A DNA stretch of 64,000 nt from Microbacterium testaceum (lineage in GTDB: Bacteria > Actinomycetota > Actinomycetes > Actinomycetales > Microbacteriaceae), in the NCBI RefSeq assembly GCF_006539145.1, contig NZ_BJML01000006.1:166926-230925 (forward strand). Direction: 5' to 3'. Below the pieces are notes generated by a model. The model saw nothing but the letters and a program-made list of their open reading frames with translations, ran no database searches and was not told where the DNA came from. The position numbers and the translations under genes are program-made. Position 1 is the first letter of the stretch. The number at the start of each line of letters is the position of its first letter. Positions 54,157 to 63,559 of the stretch are shown here, piece after piece.

Positions 54157-54957
54157 TCAACGCTCTCCGCGCAGATGGGCGCGGGTCATCTCGTCGTACT
54201 CCTCGTCGGAGAGCTCGTCGAAACCCTTGGCCTCCACCCGGTCCGACCTCATCCAACGGACCATGAGGATCACGAGGATCGGCACGTCGGCGAACTCCGC
54301 GATGAACCAGATCATGTCACCCGCGAGGTGCTGGTCGTGCAGCAGCGACGGCCACCACGACACCGCCTGCGTGGCATCCGGGATCAGATCCAGCACGTTG
54401 TCGTTCAAGCGCATCAGCAGCCCCGGAACGGAGTCGATCAGCAGCTCGACGAACGCGAGCAGGAACTCGATGGCGATGAAGGCGCCGGTGTGGACGGCGC
54501 CGAGCGCCATCATCGGCAGCACCATCGCGAGCCCGACGAGGGGCACGACGATCCCCAGCGACGCCTCGACCGCCGGATTCACGCGCAGGATGCCGGCGAT
54601 CGGGGTGAGAAAGAGGCAGAACACCGCCGCGATGACGACGGTGGCGACCATCGCGTTGCCGAAGATGCGGGTCACGCGCGCGGAGAGGAAACGCTCGCGC
54701 AGACCCGAGGGAACGAGATCGAGCGGGCGACCGGCGGCGATGCCGGCGGGAACCGCGAAGATCAGCAGCGCGACGCGGGTCGAGAATGCCCAACGCAGTT
54801 CCGATGAGTACACGCCGAGGAAGCCGAGTTCGATGACCGCGTACGGCAGCAGCCCGAGCGCGAAGAAGCCGATGGTGCGCAGGACCGGCCACCGCTCCCC
54901 GCGGCGACGGAGACGCCGAACACCGAGGAGGTAGGCGGCGGATGCCACGATGAGCAC
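54157..54957 (-). CDS. Caa3-type cytochrome c oxidase assembly factor CtaG-like membrane protein
   Basis: 266 aa from a GTG, about seven hydrophobic helices. Later parts fit CtaG: LPMMALGAVHTGAFIAIEFLLAFVELL, LLHDQHLAGDMIWFIAEFADVPILVILMVRWMRSD. The N-terminus is a problem: the homology-like in-frame sequence PPIDVFLSTWRADPITLGV continues upstream of the GTG, but no ATG, GTG or TTG occurs in frame for many codons (first in-frame candidate is CTG, inside the SGNH gene). The GTG at 54957 has no ribosome-binding site. Either an unusual start codon is used or the normal start was lost. Confidence 0.75.
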   Translation of the reverse strand: MLIVASAAYLLGVRRLRRRGERWPVLRTIGFFALGLLPYAVIELGFLGVYSSELRWAFSTRVALLIFAVPAGIAAGRPLDLVPSGLRERFLSARVTRIFGNAMVATVVIAAVFCLFLTPIAGILRVNPAVEASLGIVVPLVGLAMVLPMMALGAVHTGAFIAIEFLLAFVELLIDSVPGLLMRLNDNVLDLIPDATQAVSWWPSLLHDQHLAGDMIWFIAEFADVPILVILMVRWMRSDRVEAKGFDELSDEEYDEMTRAHLRGER

Positions 54958-55064
54958 GCCGAGCGTGATCGGATCGGCGCGCCAGGTACTGAGGAAGACA
55001 TCGATGGGAGGCGTGGAAGAAAGGTAGATCCGGGAGCTATGCGTGAGGTGAGGATCGGGCCGTC

Positions 55065-55868
55065 TCAGCCATCGGCTCGCCCCGACTCCAGAGCCGCCAG
55101 CACCGCCGGCAGCAGCGCCTCCGCCGTGCGGCGGTAGCCGAGGGCACTGGGGTGGAAGCGGTCGACGCTGAACATCTCGTCGGGTCGCTCCGCGAACACC
55201 GGACCCACGGCGCGCGCGAGTCCGACCACCCGCCCACCCGCACGGTGCACGGCGGTCGCCTGAGCCGAGGCCAGCTGCCGCGACGACCGCGCGGCGAGCG
55301 CACGGAGGGGCTGCGGGATCGCGCGCAGGGTGCCGAGGTCGGGGCAGGTGCCGACCACGACGGGCACGCCCCGGTCGCGCAGGTCGCGCACGACGTGCGC
55401 GAGTTGCTCCGCGGAACGGGATGCCGGGATCCGGTGCGTCACGTCGTTGCCGCCCACGACGATGACGGCGGCATCCGGTCGGTACTCCGGCGGGAGCGAG
55501 GCCACCTGCGCCGCGACGGCCGAGGTCTCCGACCCCACCACCGCCGCGGTCCGCAGCCGGACGGGTCGTCCGGCCGCTCGCGCGATCCCCTTCGCGAGGC
55601 GCGCACCGAGCGTGTCGCGACGGTGTCCCGCACCGAGCCCCGCGGCGATCGAGTCGCCCAGCACGAGCAGCTCGACCGGCTCACCCGGGTGCTTCTTGCG
55701 CCGCCAGACGCGATCGGCATCCAGGGCCTGCTCGCCGAGGGGCTTCCCGATCCGGCGGCGGGCGATCGCCGCCTGCCGGGAGATGAGGGCGCGTACCCCC
55801 ACCGCCCCGGCTCCGGCGAGCGCCACCACGGACGCCGCGGTCAAGGTCACCGGTCGACGCGCGCGCAT
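55065..55868 (-). CDS. SGNH/GDSL hydrolase
   Basis: 267 aa. A short N-terminal signal-anchor (about 5-25, VTLTAASVVALAGAGAVGVRALI) suggests export or membrane attachment. The four SGNH blocks are present: block I LVLGDSIAAGLGAG (Ser), block II with Gly (VGSE), block III VVGGNDVTH (Asn), and block V FSVDRFHPSALGYRRTAEAL (Asp and His). It hydrolyses esters or lipids in the envelope; the substrate is unknown. ATG at 55868; the longer frame is antisense noise. Confidence 0.88.
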   Translation of the reverse strand: MRARRPVTLTAASVVALAGAGAVGVRALISRQAAIARRRIGKPLGEQALDADRVWRRKKHPGEPVELLVLGDSIAAGLGAGHRRDTLGARLAKGIARAAGRPVRLRTAAVVGSETSAVAAQVASLPPEYRPDAAVIVVGGNDVTHRIPASRSAEQLAHVVRDLRDRGVPVVVGTCPDLGTLRAIPQPLRALAARSSRQLASAQATAVHRAGGRVVGLARAVGPVFAERPDEMFSVDRFHPSALGYRRTAEALLPAVLAALESGRADG

Positions 55869-55965
55869 TCCCCGATGACACCGGCCCGCGGTGAACGCCC
55901 GGTGGCCGGGCCGTGACGGCGGGACGACGGCACGCTCTGGGCATCGGCGCGGCGACGCGCGAGAG

Positions 55966-57411
55966 CTAGACCGACGCGCCGCGCCCCCGCGCGCGCAGCG
56001 CCACCGCCAGGGCCAGCACCGCCGCCGCGAGCACGATGTCGAAGGCGAGCCCGGCGAGCAGTTCGGCGCGGCCGCCGACGCCGGTGAGGGTGACGACACC
56101 GCCGATGACGATCACGCCGAAGGACAGGGCGAGCTGCTGGGCGGTGCTGAACATCCCGCCCGACAGGCCTGCGGCCTCGACCGGAACCTCGCGCACCACG
56201 AGCTGGGTGAGCGGCGAGAAGATCAGAGCCTGACCCGCCCCGAGCAGGACGAGCGCCGGCTGCAGCCACAGCCCGATGTCGCTTCCCCACGCGAGGACGA
56301 GGGTGACGGCCATCGCGACGAGCGCGACCATCTGCACCGTGACGCCGAGCACGAGCGTCGAGTCCCCGAGCTTCGCCTGGATCCGTGCCACCGCGAGCGA
56401 GACGCCGGCGAACACCACGGCGAAAGGCAGCAGCGCCATCCCGGCGTCGAGAGAGCTCAGCCCACCGGCCTCGACGGCTCGCGGGAAGACGTAGAGCAGA
56501 GCCGAGTACCCCGCGAAGAAGAGCCCCGCGGCCATGAGGCCCAGCTGAAGGGGACGCAGCCGCAGCACGCTCGGCGGCAGCAACGGCACCCGACCCGAAC
56601 GCTCGACGGCGTTCTGGTGCTTCCACATCGCGACGAGCGCCACGGCTGCGATGACCAGCGCCACGGCGACCGGCCACGACCAGTCCCAGACCGGCCCGAA
56701 CGTCAGAGCGACGGATGCCGCGAGGATGCCGAGCCCCAAGGCGGCGGTTCCGACCAGGTCGATCGCGACGATCTCGTGCGCACGCGAACGCGGAGCCAGC
56801 GGCGCGAGGGCGATCGCGGCCACGGCGATGAGAGCAACGACGACGAAGACGGCACGCCATCCCTCCACGGGGCCGAAGGACAGCGCCGCCAGAGCGCCGC
56901 CCGCCACCTGGCCGACGGCCGCTCCGATACCCCCGCTCGCACCGAATGCCGCGATCGCGCGGGTGCGAGCGGCGCCCTGAGAGGTCGCCTGGATGGTGGC
57001 GAGCACCTGCGGCGTGCACAGCGCCGCGCCGATGCCCTGCACCACCCGGGCGGCGATCAGCGTCTCGATGGACGGCGCGAGCGCGCAGGCGATGGCCGAC
57101 ACGAGGAACAGGGCCATTCCGACGGCGAACAGTCGGTGCCGGCCGAAGCGGTCGCCCAGACGACCGCCCAGAATGAGCAGCACCGCGAAGGGGATGCCGT
57201 ATCCCGCGATCACGAGCTCGAGAGCGACGTCGCCGGCTCCGAAGCGCTCGCGCAGGGTCGGCAGGATCACCGTCACCGCGTTGAAGGCGAAGGTGCCGAC
57301 GCCGGGCCCCAGCAGAAATCCGAGGTAGCGCCAGGTGGGCACGGCGGCGAAGGCGCCCGGACGGATCGACACCGGAGCGCTGCCGGTGGCGGGGTGTGCG
57401 GAAGTCGTCAT
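55966..57411 (-). CDS. MFS drug exporter, DHA2-like, under a palindromic operator
   Basis: 481 aa, about 12-14 hydrophobic helices. Motif A-like loop GGRLGDRFGRHRLFAVG and motif C region GASGGIGAAVGQVAGG identify a drug:H+ antiporter. It is divergent from the MmyB-like HTH regulator and its promoter contains CATGCT 12 bp before the ATG with the palindrome TCCTGGTACCAGGA exactly over the -35 region, so the HTH protein is the probable repressor. Natural substrate is unknown. Confidence 0.92.
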   Translation of the reverse strand: MTTSAHPATGSAPVSIRPGAFAAVPTWRYLGFLLGPGVGTFAFNAVTVILPTLRERFGAGDVALELVIAGYGIPFAVLLILGGRLGDRFGRHRLFAVGMALFLVSAIACALAPSIETLIAARVVQGIGAALCTPQVLATIQATSQGAARTRAIAAFGASGGIGAAVGQVAGGALAALSFGPVEGWRAVFVVVALIAVAAIALAPLAPRSRAHEIVAIDLVGTAALGLGILAASVALTFGPVWDWSWPVAVALVIAAVALVAMWKHQNAVERSGRVPLLPPSVLRLRPLQLGLMAAGLFFAGYSALLYVFPRAVEAGGLSSLDAGMALLPFAVVFAGVSLAVARIQAKLGDSTLVLGVTVQMVALVAMAVTLVLAWGSDIGLWLQPALVLLGAGQALIFSPLTQLVVREVPVEAAGLSGGMFSTAQQLALSFGVIVIGGVVTLTGVGGRAELLAGLAFDIVLAAAVLALAVALRARGRGASV

Positions 57412-57432
57412 GGTGCCAGCATGAAGACCGCT

Positions 57433-57473
57433 TCATCCTGGTACCAGGAGTGCGCTCATCCTGGTACTGCCAG
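57433..57473. promoter_or_regulatory. Tandem operator in the MFS/HTH divergent promoter
   Basis: A perfect 14-bp palindrome TCCTGGTACCAGGA (57436-57449) and a second, imperfect one (CCTGGTACTGCCAG, 57460-57473) share the direct-repeat core TCATCCTGGTAC (57433-57444 and 57456-57467), 23 bp apart, about two helical turns. The first lies over the -35 region of the MFS promoter. The second is about 65-80 bp upstream of the HTH gene start, outside a -10 box TATGAT at 57513. Confidence 0.7.
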
Positions 57474-57539
57474 CACTCCCCTCCGACGGGTGGGATGTCG
57501 CCGGGCCCGTCCTATGATCGCCGGGGAGGGAGGGGTGCC

Positions 57540-58397
57540 ATGACTCGATCCGACGACGTCCGCGCCGAATTCGCGGGGTTCCTGCGCAGCCGGCGAGCGC
57601 GCCTGCGTCCCGCCGACGTCGGGCTTCCCGAGGGGACGCGGCGCCGTGTCGCCGGCCTTCGCCGAGAAGAGGTCGCGCAGCTCGCCGGGGTCGGTCTCAC
57701 CTGGTACACCTGGCTCGAGCAAGGACGCCCGATCGCGGCTTCCGCCCAGGTCGTCGCGGCCATCGCCCGGGCGCTCCGACTGAGCGACGACGAGCGCGAT
57801 CACCTCTTCGCCCTCGCCGACCTCCCCGTGCCCGACCGCGGGGCGCGGTACTGCGTCGGTGCGACACACCTCGACCTTCTCGAGAAACTCCTTCCTTACC
57901 CCGCCGCCGTGCAGACCGCCCGCTTCGACATTCGTGCGTACAACCGCGCCTACCGCTATCTTTTCGACGACCTCGACGACATGCCGACCGAGCGCCGCAA
58001 CTGCGCCGTGCTCCTGTTCACCGACTCCGAGTGGCAGCGCTCGCACGTCGACCTCGACCACGCGCAACGACGGATCGCCGCACGCCTCCGCGCGGCATAC
58101 GGCCGCCATCACGAAGAACCGTCGTGGCAGCGGTTCATCGCCGACCTCGAAGAGGAGTCACCGCGCTTCGCCGAGCTCTGGCGGCTGGGCGACGTCGGCG
58201 GCGAGCGCAACGCGAACAAGCACCTCGTTCACGCCCGTGTGGGCGAACTCCACCTCGAGATGTCGAGCTTGTGGATCGACGACGGGCTCGGTTCCCGGGT
58301 GGTGTGGTTCTCGCCTCGCGATGCCGAGACCGCGGCGTGCCTGGAACGCCTCGCGGCCGAGAACCCGGCGGAGGCGTTGATCAGCGCGGTGGCTTAG
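57540..58397 (+). CDS. HTH-type regulator, MmyB-like ligand-binding domain
   Basis: 285 aa. N-terminal XRE-type helix-turn-helix (about 10-75; FLRSRRARLRPADVGLPEGTRRRVAGLRREEVAQLAGVGLTWYTWLEQG is the MmyB-regulator signature) and C-terminal MmyB-like domain (about 100-280, WRLGDVGGERNANKHLVHARVGELHLEMSSLW), which in homologues binds fatty-acid-like ligands. ATG with GGGAGGGAGGGG before it. It probably represses the divergent exporter by the tandem operator between them and is likely autoregulated. Confidence 0.92.
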   Translation: MTRSDDVRAEFAGFLRSRRARLRPADVGLPEGTRRRVAGLRREEVAQLAGVGLTWYTWLEQGRPIAASAQVVAAIARALRLSDDERDHLFALADLPVPDRGARYCVGATHLDLLEKLLPYPAAVQTARFDIRAYNRAYRYLFDDLDDMPTERRNCAVLLFTDSEWQRSHVDLDHAQRRIAARLRAAYGRHHEEPSWQRFIADLEEESPRFAELWRLGDVGGERNANKHLVHARVGELHLEMSSLWIDDGLGSRVVWFSPRDAETAACLERLAAENPAEALISAVA

Positions 58398-58438
58398 CAC
58401 CCGGTCCACAGAGATCCGGCCCCCAGGCGCTCCCTCGA

Positions 58439-59713
58439 TCAGGCCAGCGGCTTGATCTCCAGCGTCTCCGGCGTCGATTCGACGTTCACGGTCGCGAACG
58501 ACGCATAGCCGTCGGCGGCGGAGCGCTCGAGCAGGGCCTTCATGTTCTTCGCGCGCCGCTCGACGCGCACGCGTGCCCCACCGGCGATCAGTGCCGTCTT
58601 GAGCGAGAGCAGCTGGGCCGTCGACACGTCGCGGTCGTGCACGAGAACGATCGAACGTTCGCCGTCGGCGGCGGTGTCCGGGAGCAGGTCGACGATCCGC
58701 TCGAAGCCGATCGAGAAGCCCACCGCGGGCACCTGCTGGCCGAGGAAGCGGCCGATCATCCCGTCGTAGCGGCCCCCGCCGCCGAGCGAGTAGTCGACGC
58801 TCGGGTGGGCGAGCTCGAAGATCGTACCCGTGTAGTAGCCCATGCCGCGCACGAGGAAGGGATCGAAGACGAGCGGCACAGCTCCCCCGCGGGCCGCGGC
58901 GACGGTGTCGCCGAGGTCGACGAGGTGGGCGACGACCTCGGCGGGGATGCCGGCGGGCAGGGCCGCGCGAATGCCGACCTCATCGAACGAGCGCTGCGAC
59001 GCGGGCCGCGCGAGGTACTCGGCGAAGGCATCGACCGCCCGGGCGGTCACGCCGCGGTCGCGGAGCTCGGCGACGACCCCCGAGGGGCCGACCTTGTCGA
59101 GCTTGTCGATCGTGATCAGCACGCCGGGACGCTCGTCCGGTGCGAAGCCGAAGACGTCGAGCATCGCGTCCAGGGCACGGCGGTCGTTGACCCGGATCGT
59201 GCCGCCCTCGAGCCCGAGCGCGTCGAGAACGTCGAGGCTTGCGACCATGAGCTCGGCCTCGGCGTTCGCCGATGCGTCGCCGATGACGTCGATGTCGCAC
59301 TGCACGAACTGGCGGTATCGCCCCTTCTGCGGACGCTCGGCGCGCCAGACCGGGGCGATCTGAATGGAGCGGAACACCGTCGGCAGCGACGCGCGGTGCG
59401 TGGCGTAGAACCGGGCGAGCGGCACCGTGAGGTCGTAGCGCAGGCCCAAGTCGGCGAGGGCTGCGGGGTTGTCGGCCGCGGCCCGGATGCTCTCGGCATC
59501 CATTCCCCGCTTGAGGATGCTGAAGGACAGCTTCTCGTTGTCGCCGCCGATCCCGGCGTGCAGGCGGTCGTAGTCCTCCATCACCGGGGTCTCGATCTCG
59601 TCGAAGCCGTGCGCGCGATAGCGCTCGCGGATGATGGCGAGCACACGCTCGCGGCGGGCCTTGTCAGCGGGGAGGAAGTCGCGCATGCCGCGCGGCGGGT
59701 TCACGGATGCCAC
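58439..59713 (-). CDS. hisS: Histidyl-tRNA synthetase
   Basis: 424 aa class II synthetase. Motif 1 about 30-55 (FDEIETPVMEDYDRL), motif 2 APVWRAERPQKGRYRQFVQCD, HisA motif LVRGMGYYTGTIFELA, GGGGRYDGMIG, motif 3 GFSIGFERI, plus the C-terminal anticodon-binding domain (about 330-424). The start is set at the GTG 59713, just before the conserved NPPRGMRDFLP. The upstream reading to 59818 is Arg/Ala-rich noise. No T-box or attenuator is visible upstream. Confidence 0.97.
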   Translation of the reverse strand: MASVNPPRGMRDFLPADKARRERVLAIIRERYRAHGFDEIETPVMEDYDRLHAGIGGDNEKLSFSILKRGMDAESIRAAADNPAALADLGLRYDLTVPLARFYATHRASLPTVFRSIQIAPVWRAERPQKGRYRQFVQCDIDVIGDASANAEAELMVASLDVLDALGLEGGTIRVNDRRALDAMLDVFGFAPDERPGVLITIDKLDKVGPSGVVAELRDRGVTARAVDAFAEYLARPASQRSFDEVGIRAALPAGIPAEVVAHLVDLGDTVAAARGGAVPLVFDPFLVRGMGYYTGTIFELAHPSVDYSLGGGGRYDGMIGRFLGQQVPAVGFSIGFERIVDLLPDTAADGERSIVLVHDRDVSTAQLLSLKTALIAGGARVRVERRAKNMKALLERSAADGYASFATVNVESTPETLEIKPLA

Positions 59714-59839
59714 GGTCCCATTCTTCCAGAGCGATGCGACGCCGCCGGCTGCCAGCGCGGCACGCGGCTCGAGATCGCACCGTGCCGCTCGCGTCCCCGC
59801 ATGCCGACCGCACCGCAACCCGCGAGCTCGAGGGTCCGG

Positions 59840-60481
59840 TCAGCTCGCGGCCGCCTCCGCCTCGCGAACCTCGGCGCGCAGGGTGCGAAGCCGCTCCCGC
59901 AGAGCGCGCTCGGCGTCCCAACCACGCGTGCGGGCCAGGTGCACCAGGGTCAGCAACGCGTCGCCGAGCTCCGCCTCGGTCTCGGGGTCGGCCAGGTGGT
60001 GCGTCGGCGCGCACACGCCGACCTGCGCGGCCTTGCCCATCACCTTCTGCGCCAGGGCGAGTGAAGGCATGTGGTCGCTGACCCCGTCGAGCACACTCGT
60101 GCGCTCGCGCTTCTCGGCCGCTTTCGCCGCGTTCCAGTGCACGAGGACGTCCTCGGGGGTGGATGCCACGGCATCCGCGAACACGTGCGGGTGTCGCCGC
60201 ACCATCTTCTCGGTCAGCCCCCGGGCCACGTCGTCGATGTCGAAGGGGTCGCCAGGATCCGCGGCGGCGATCTCGGCGTGGAAGAGCACCTGCCAGAGCA
60301 GGTCGCCGAGTTCCTCGCGCAGATCGGCGCGCGTTCCCGCCTCGACCGCGTCGATGACCTCGGCGCTCTCCTCGACGAGGTAGGGCACGAGGTCGCGGTG
60401 GTCGATCCGCTGCGTCCACACGCAGCGCTCGCGCACGGCCCTCATCGTCTCGGCGGCTTCCCGCAGGGCGTCGTCACTCAC
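59840..60481 (-). CDS. mazG: MazG family NTP pyrophosphohydrolase
   Basis: 213 aa, one MazG domain plus C-terminal half. Metal-site helices: LVPYLVEESAEVIDAVE (EExxE) and LREELGDLLWQVLFHAEIA (the second ExxD). The amino-terminal CVWTQRIDHRDL replaces the common CPWDxxQTH, as in other actinobacteria. It hydrolyses NTPs or (d)NTPs to monophosphate plus PPi, sanitising nucleotide pools. GTG start at 60481, preceded by GGAGGGAG. The long N-terminal reading is not credible. Confidence 0.92.
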   Translation of the reverse strand: MSDDALREAAETMRAVRERCVWTQRIDHRDLVPYLVEESAEVIDAVEAGTRADLREELGDLLWQVLFHAEIAAADPGDPFDIDDVARGLTEKMVRRHPHVFADAVASTPEDVLVHWNAAKAAEKRERTSVLDGVSDHMPSLALAQKVMGKAAQVGVCAPTHHLADPETEAELGDALLTLVHLARTRGWDAERALRERLRTLRAEVREAEAAAS

Positions 60482-60782
60482 GGTCTCTCCCTCCGCGGGC
60501 CGGGGCGACGCCGCTCGCCACGAGTATCCCCCGACCGGGCGACCTCGTCGCGGCTCCGGGCCGATCTCGCACGATCCCGTCGTAAAACCCTCGCGTGTCG
60601 CCCGCCCGCCGCCGCACGGTTCGGCGCGGTACTGAACACCGCTCCGGAGATTCCGGATGCCGTCACCCGAACCGGGCGAATTGCTGCGGCAGTCGGCGTC
60701 TCCGACCGGAGAAACTCCGAAATCGGGCGCTGCGAACCGACGCACGCCGTTACACGTGGATCGGTCCGGCCCCTGACGCCGA

Positions 60783-60788
60783 TAATCT
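60783..60788 (+). promoter_or_regulatory. Leaderless-type -10 box (TAATCT) of ppc
   Basis: TAATCT begins 13 bp before the GTG at 60796. The 314-bp mazG-ppc divergent region otherwise holds only a short inverted repeat, TCTCCG-AC-CGGAGA at 60699-60712, of unknown purpose. Confidence 0.45.
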
Positions 60789-60795
60789 GGGGCCT

Positions 60796-63468
60796 GTGCG
60801 TGAACTGACCCCGACCGAGGCCATCGACCTCGTGGGCCGCTTCGAAGCCGGCCAGGAGCTCCCCGAACAGATGCGCGCCGACGTGCGCCTGCTCGGATCC
60901 CTCCTGGGCCGCGTCCTTCAGGAGAGCGGCTCCCCCGGACTGTACGACGACGTCGAGCGGCTGCGCACGGCGACGATCCAGGCCTACACCGACGAGACGC
61001 CCGAGGCGTTCGAGCGTGCGGCCGCGATCGCCGACGGCTTCTCGATCGAACGAGCCGACGAAGTGGCCCGGGCCTTCACGGCGTACTTCCACCTCGTCAA
61101 CCTCGTCGAGGAGCATCAACGCGTGCGCGTGCTGCGCGAGCGCGGCGATCAGCCGTCGCGCAGCGGAGCCCCCGACACCATCGCGAGCGCATTCGAGCGG
61201 CTCTCGAGCGAGGTCGGCGAAGAGACGGCGCTCGCGCGCCTTCAGGCGCTTCGATTCCACCCGGTCTTCACCGCCCACCCCACCGAGGCCCGCCGTCGCG
61301 CCATCTCGACGAGCATTCGACGTCTGTCGGAGCTGCTGTCGGAGCACGACGGTGCTACCGAGGGCGGAACCGAGAGCCGTCGCGCGGAACGCCGAATGCT
61401 CGAAGAGATCGACACGCTGTGGCGCACCGCTCCCCTCCGGCGCGAGAAGCCGTCACCCGTCGACGAAGTGCGCTCTGTCATGTCGGTCTTCGACGAGACG
61501 CTGTACACCGCGGTTCCGCGCGTGTACCGCCGGATCGACGACATCCTTCAGGGTGAGAACGCCGGATCCCGCGCCCCGATCGTGAAGCCGTTCGTGCGCG
61601 TCGGCTCGTGGGTCGGCGGTGACCGCGACGGCAACCCGTTCGTCACGGCATCCGTCACCCGCAAGGCCGCGGCGATCGCGAGCGAGCACGTGCTGATCGG
61701 TCTCGAGCGCACGACCCGGCGCGTGGGTCGAGGGCTGACCCTGGATGCCGCCACCACCCCGCCCAGCGAGGCGCTCGTCGCCCTGTGGCACCGCTTGCGC
61801 GCGGCGGACGAGGACGCGGCCGCGGAGATCGCGGAGCGTTCCCCCGACGAACCGCACCGCCGCATTCTGCTGCTGCTCGCGCGCAAGATCGCCGCGACCC
61901 GCACGCGCAACGCCGACCTCGCCTACCGCGACCCCGAGCACCTGCTCGCCGACCTGCGCGTCGTCCAGGACTCACTCGTCGCCGCCGGTGCCGCGCGCCA
62001 GGCATACGGCGCCCTGCAGCGCTTGGTGTGGCAGGTCGAGACCTACGGCTTCCACCTCACCGAACTCGAAGTGCGCCAGCACTCGGCGGTTCACCGGAAG
62101 GTGCTCGACGAGCTCCGCGCCGGAGGTGCCCGCAGCGAGCAGACCGAAGAAGTCCTCGAGGTCTTCCGCTCGATCGCGTACGTGCAGGAGCGCTTCGGCC
62201 CCCGTGCCGCCGGGCGCTATATCGTGTCGTTCACGCAGTCGGCCGACGACCTCGCCAATGTGCACGAGCTGGCCTCGTTCGCGATGGGACCGGGCGAACA
62301 GCCCCCGGTGCTCGACGTCATCCCGCTGTTCGAGACCTTCGCCGACCTCCAGGCCGCTCCCGGCATCCTCGCCGAGATCGTCTCGCACCCCTCGTTCGTC
62401 AGTCGGCTGGATGCCACCGGCCGGCGCCTCGAGGTCATGCTCGGCTACTCCGACTCCTCGAAGGACGTCGGGCCCGTCGCCGCCAACCTCGCGCTCTACG
62501 AGGCCCAGGCCGAGATCTCCACGTGGGCCGAGACCGAGGGCATCGAGCTCACGCTCTTCCACGGGCGCGGCGGCGCCCTCGGACGCGGCGGTGGACCTGC
62601 CAACTCCGCGATCCTCGCGCAGCCCCCGCATTCGGTCGACGGTCGTTTCAAGCTCACCGAGCAGGGCGAGGTCATCTTCGCCCGTTACGGTGACGCCGAC
62701 ATCGCCATGCGGCACATCGATCAGGTCGCAGCCGCCGTGCTCACGGCATCCTCCCCCTCGATCGAACGTCGCAATCGTGGAGCTGCGGAGGCATTCGCCG
62801 ACGTCGCGACCACCATGGATCTCGCCTCACGCGAGCGCTTCTTCGCTCTGGTCAAGGCGCCCGGTTTCGCACCGTGGTTCGCCACGGTCACTCCCATGGA
62901 GGAGCTCGGCCACCTGGCCCTCGGATCACGCCCCGCGCGTCGCGGGCTCTCCGTGGAGTCGCTCGAAGACCTGCGGGCGATCCCGTGGGTGTTCTCGTGG
63001 ACGCAGGCCCGAATCAACCTCGCGGGATGGTTCGGTCTCGGCACCGCCCTCGACGCCGTGGGCGACGAGCCGCGCCTGCGCGACGCGTACGAGCAGTGGC
63101 CTCTGTTCCGCACGATGATCGACAACGTCGCGATGAGCCTGGCGAAGGCCGACGAGCGGATCGCCCGTCGCTACCTCGCGTTGGGCGACCGCGACGACCT
63201 CGCCCAGCTCGTGATGGACGAGATGCTGCTCACCCGCTCCTGGGTCGAGCGGATCACCGGCGGAGACCTGCTCGGCAACAAGCCGATCCTGCAGCGCGCC
63301 GTGAAGATGCGCAGCCCGTACGTCGACGCGTTGTCGCTCTTGCAATTGCGGGCCCTGCGCGCACTTCGCGAAGCGGACGCCGAAAACCCGACTCCGGATG
63401 CCGAGCACCAGCGGCTGCTGCTGCTCTCGGTGAGCGGTGTGGCGGCGGGCCTGCAGAACACGGGCTGA
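60796..63468 (+). CDS. ppc: Phosphoenolpyruvate carboxylase
   Basis: 890 aa. Makes oxaloacetate from PEP and bicarbonate, feeding the TCA cycle. Catalytic motifs are intact: FTAHPTEARRRAI (His161), VGGDRDGNPFVTASVT, EVRQHS, MLGYSDSSKDVGPVAAN (Lys556), LFHGRGGALGRGGGPA (His589, Arg591), and RAIPWVFSWTQARINLAGWFGLG near residue 730. The end QRLLLLSVSGVAAGLQNTG has the conserved C-terminal QNTG. GTG start chosen because the protein then begins at the family's usual N-terminus and a TAATCT box sits 13 bp upstream. A strong terminator follows. Confidence 0.97.
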   Translation: MRELTPTEAIDLVGRFEAGQELPEQMRADVRLLGSLLGRVLQESGSPGLYDDVERLRTATIQAYTDETPEAFERAAAIADGFSIERADEVARAFTAYFHLVNLVEEHQRVRVLRERGDQPSRSGAPDTIASAFERLSSEVGEETALARLQALRFHPVFTAHPTEARRRAISTSIRRLSELLSEHDGATEGGTESRRAERRMLEEIDTLWRTAPLRREKPSPVDEVRSVMSVFDETLYTAVPRVYRRIDDILQGENAGSRAPIVKPFVRVGSWVGGDRDGNPFVTASVTRKAAAIASEHVLIGLERTTRRVGRGLTLDAATTPPSEALVALWHRLRAADEDAAAEIAERSPDEPHRRILLLLARKIAATRTRNADLAYRDPEHLLADLRVVQDSLVAAGAARQAYGALQRLVWQVETYGFHLTELEVRQHSAVHRKVLDELRAGGARSEQTEEVLEVFRSIAYVQERFGPRAAGRYIVSFTQSADDLANVHELASFAMGPGEQPPVLDVIPLFETFADLQAAPGILAEIVSHPSFVSRLDATGRRLEVMLGYSDSSKDVGPVAANLALYEAQAEISTWAETEGIELTLFHGRGGALGRGGGPANSAILAQPPHSVDGRFKLTEQGEVIFARYGDADIAMRHIDQVAAAVLTASSPSIERRNRGAAEAFADVATTMDLASRERFFALVKAPGFAPWFATVTPMEELGHLALGSRPARRGLSVESLEDLRAIPWVFSWTQARINLAGWFGLGTALDAVGDEPRLRDAYEQWPLFRTMIDNVAMSLAKADERIARRYLALGDRDDLAQLVMDEMLLTRSWVERITGGDLLGNKPILQRAVKMRSPYVDALSLLQLRALRALREADAENPTPDAEHQRLLLLSVSGVAAGLQNTG

Positions 63469-63485
63469 GCTCGATACATTTTCAT

Positions 63486-63523
63486 CGACGCGTCGGCTCG
63501 CCCCGCACAGAGCCGACGCGTCG
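63486..63523. terminator. Terminator of ppc
   Basis: Perfect 14-bp stem CGACGCGTCGGCTC / GAGCCGACGCGTCG with a 10-nt loop, 17 bp after the stop. Confidence 0.85.
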
Positions 63524-63559
63524 TGTCACGAGGGGCCAAGCGACCGAGCTCGATCGACG

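Noticed and set aside
59714..59840. T-box or attenuator upstream of hisS
   Set aside because: No specifier loop, TGGNACCGCG-like T-box or run of His codons can be seen in the short gap.
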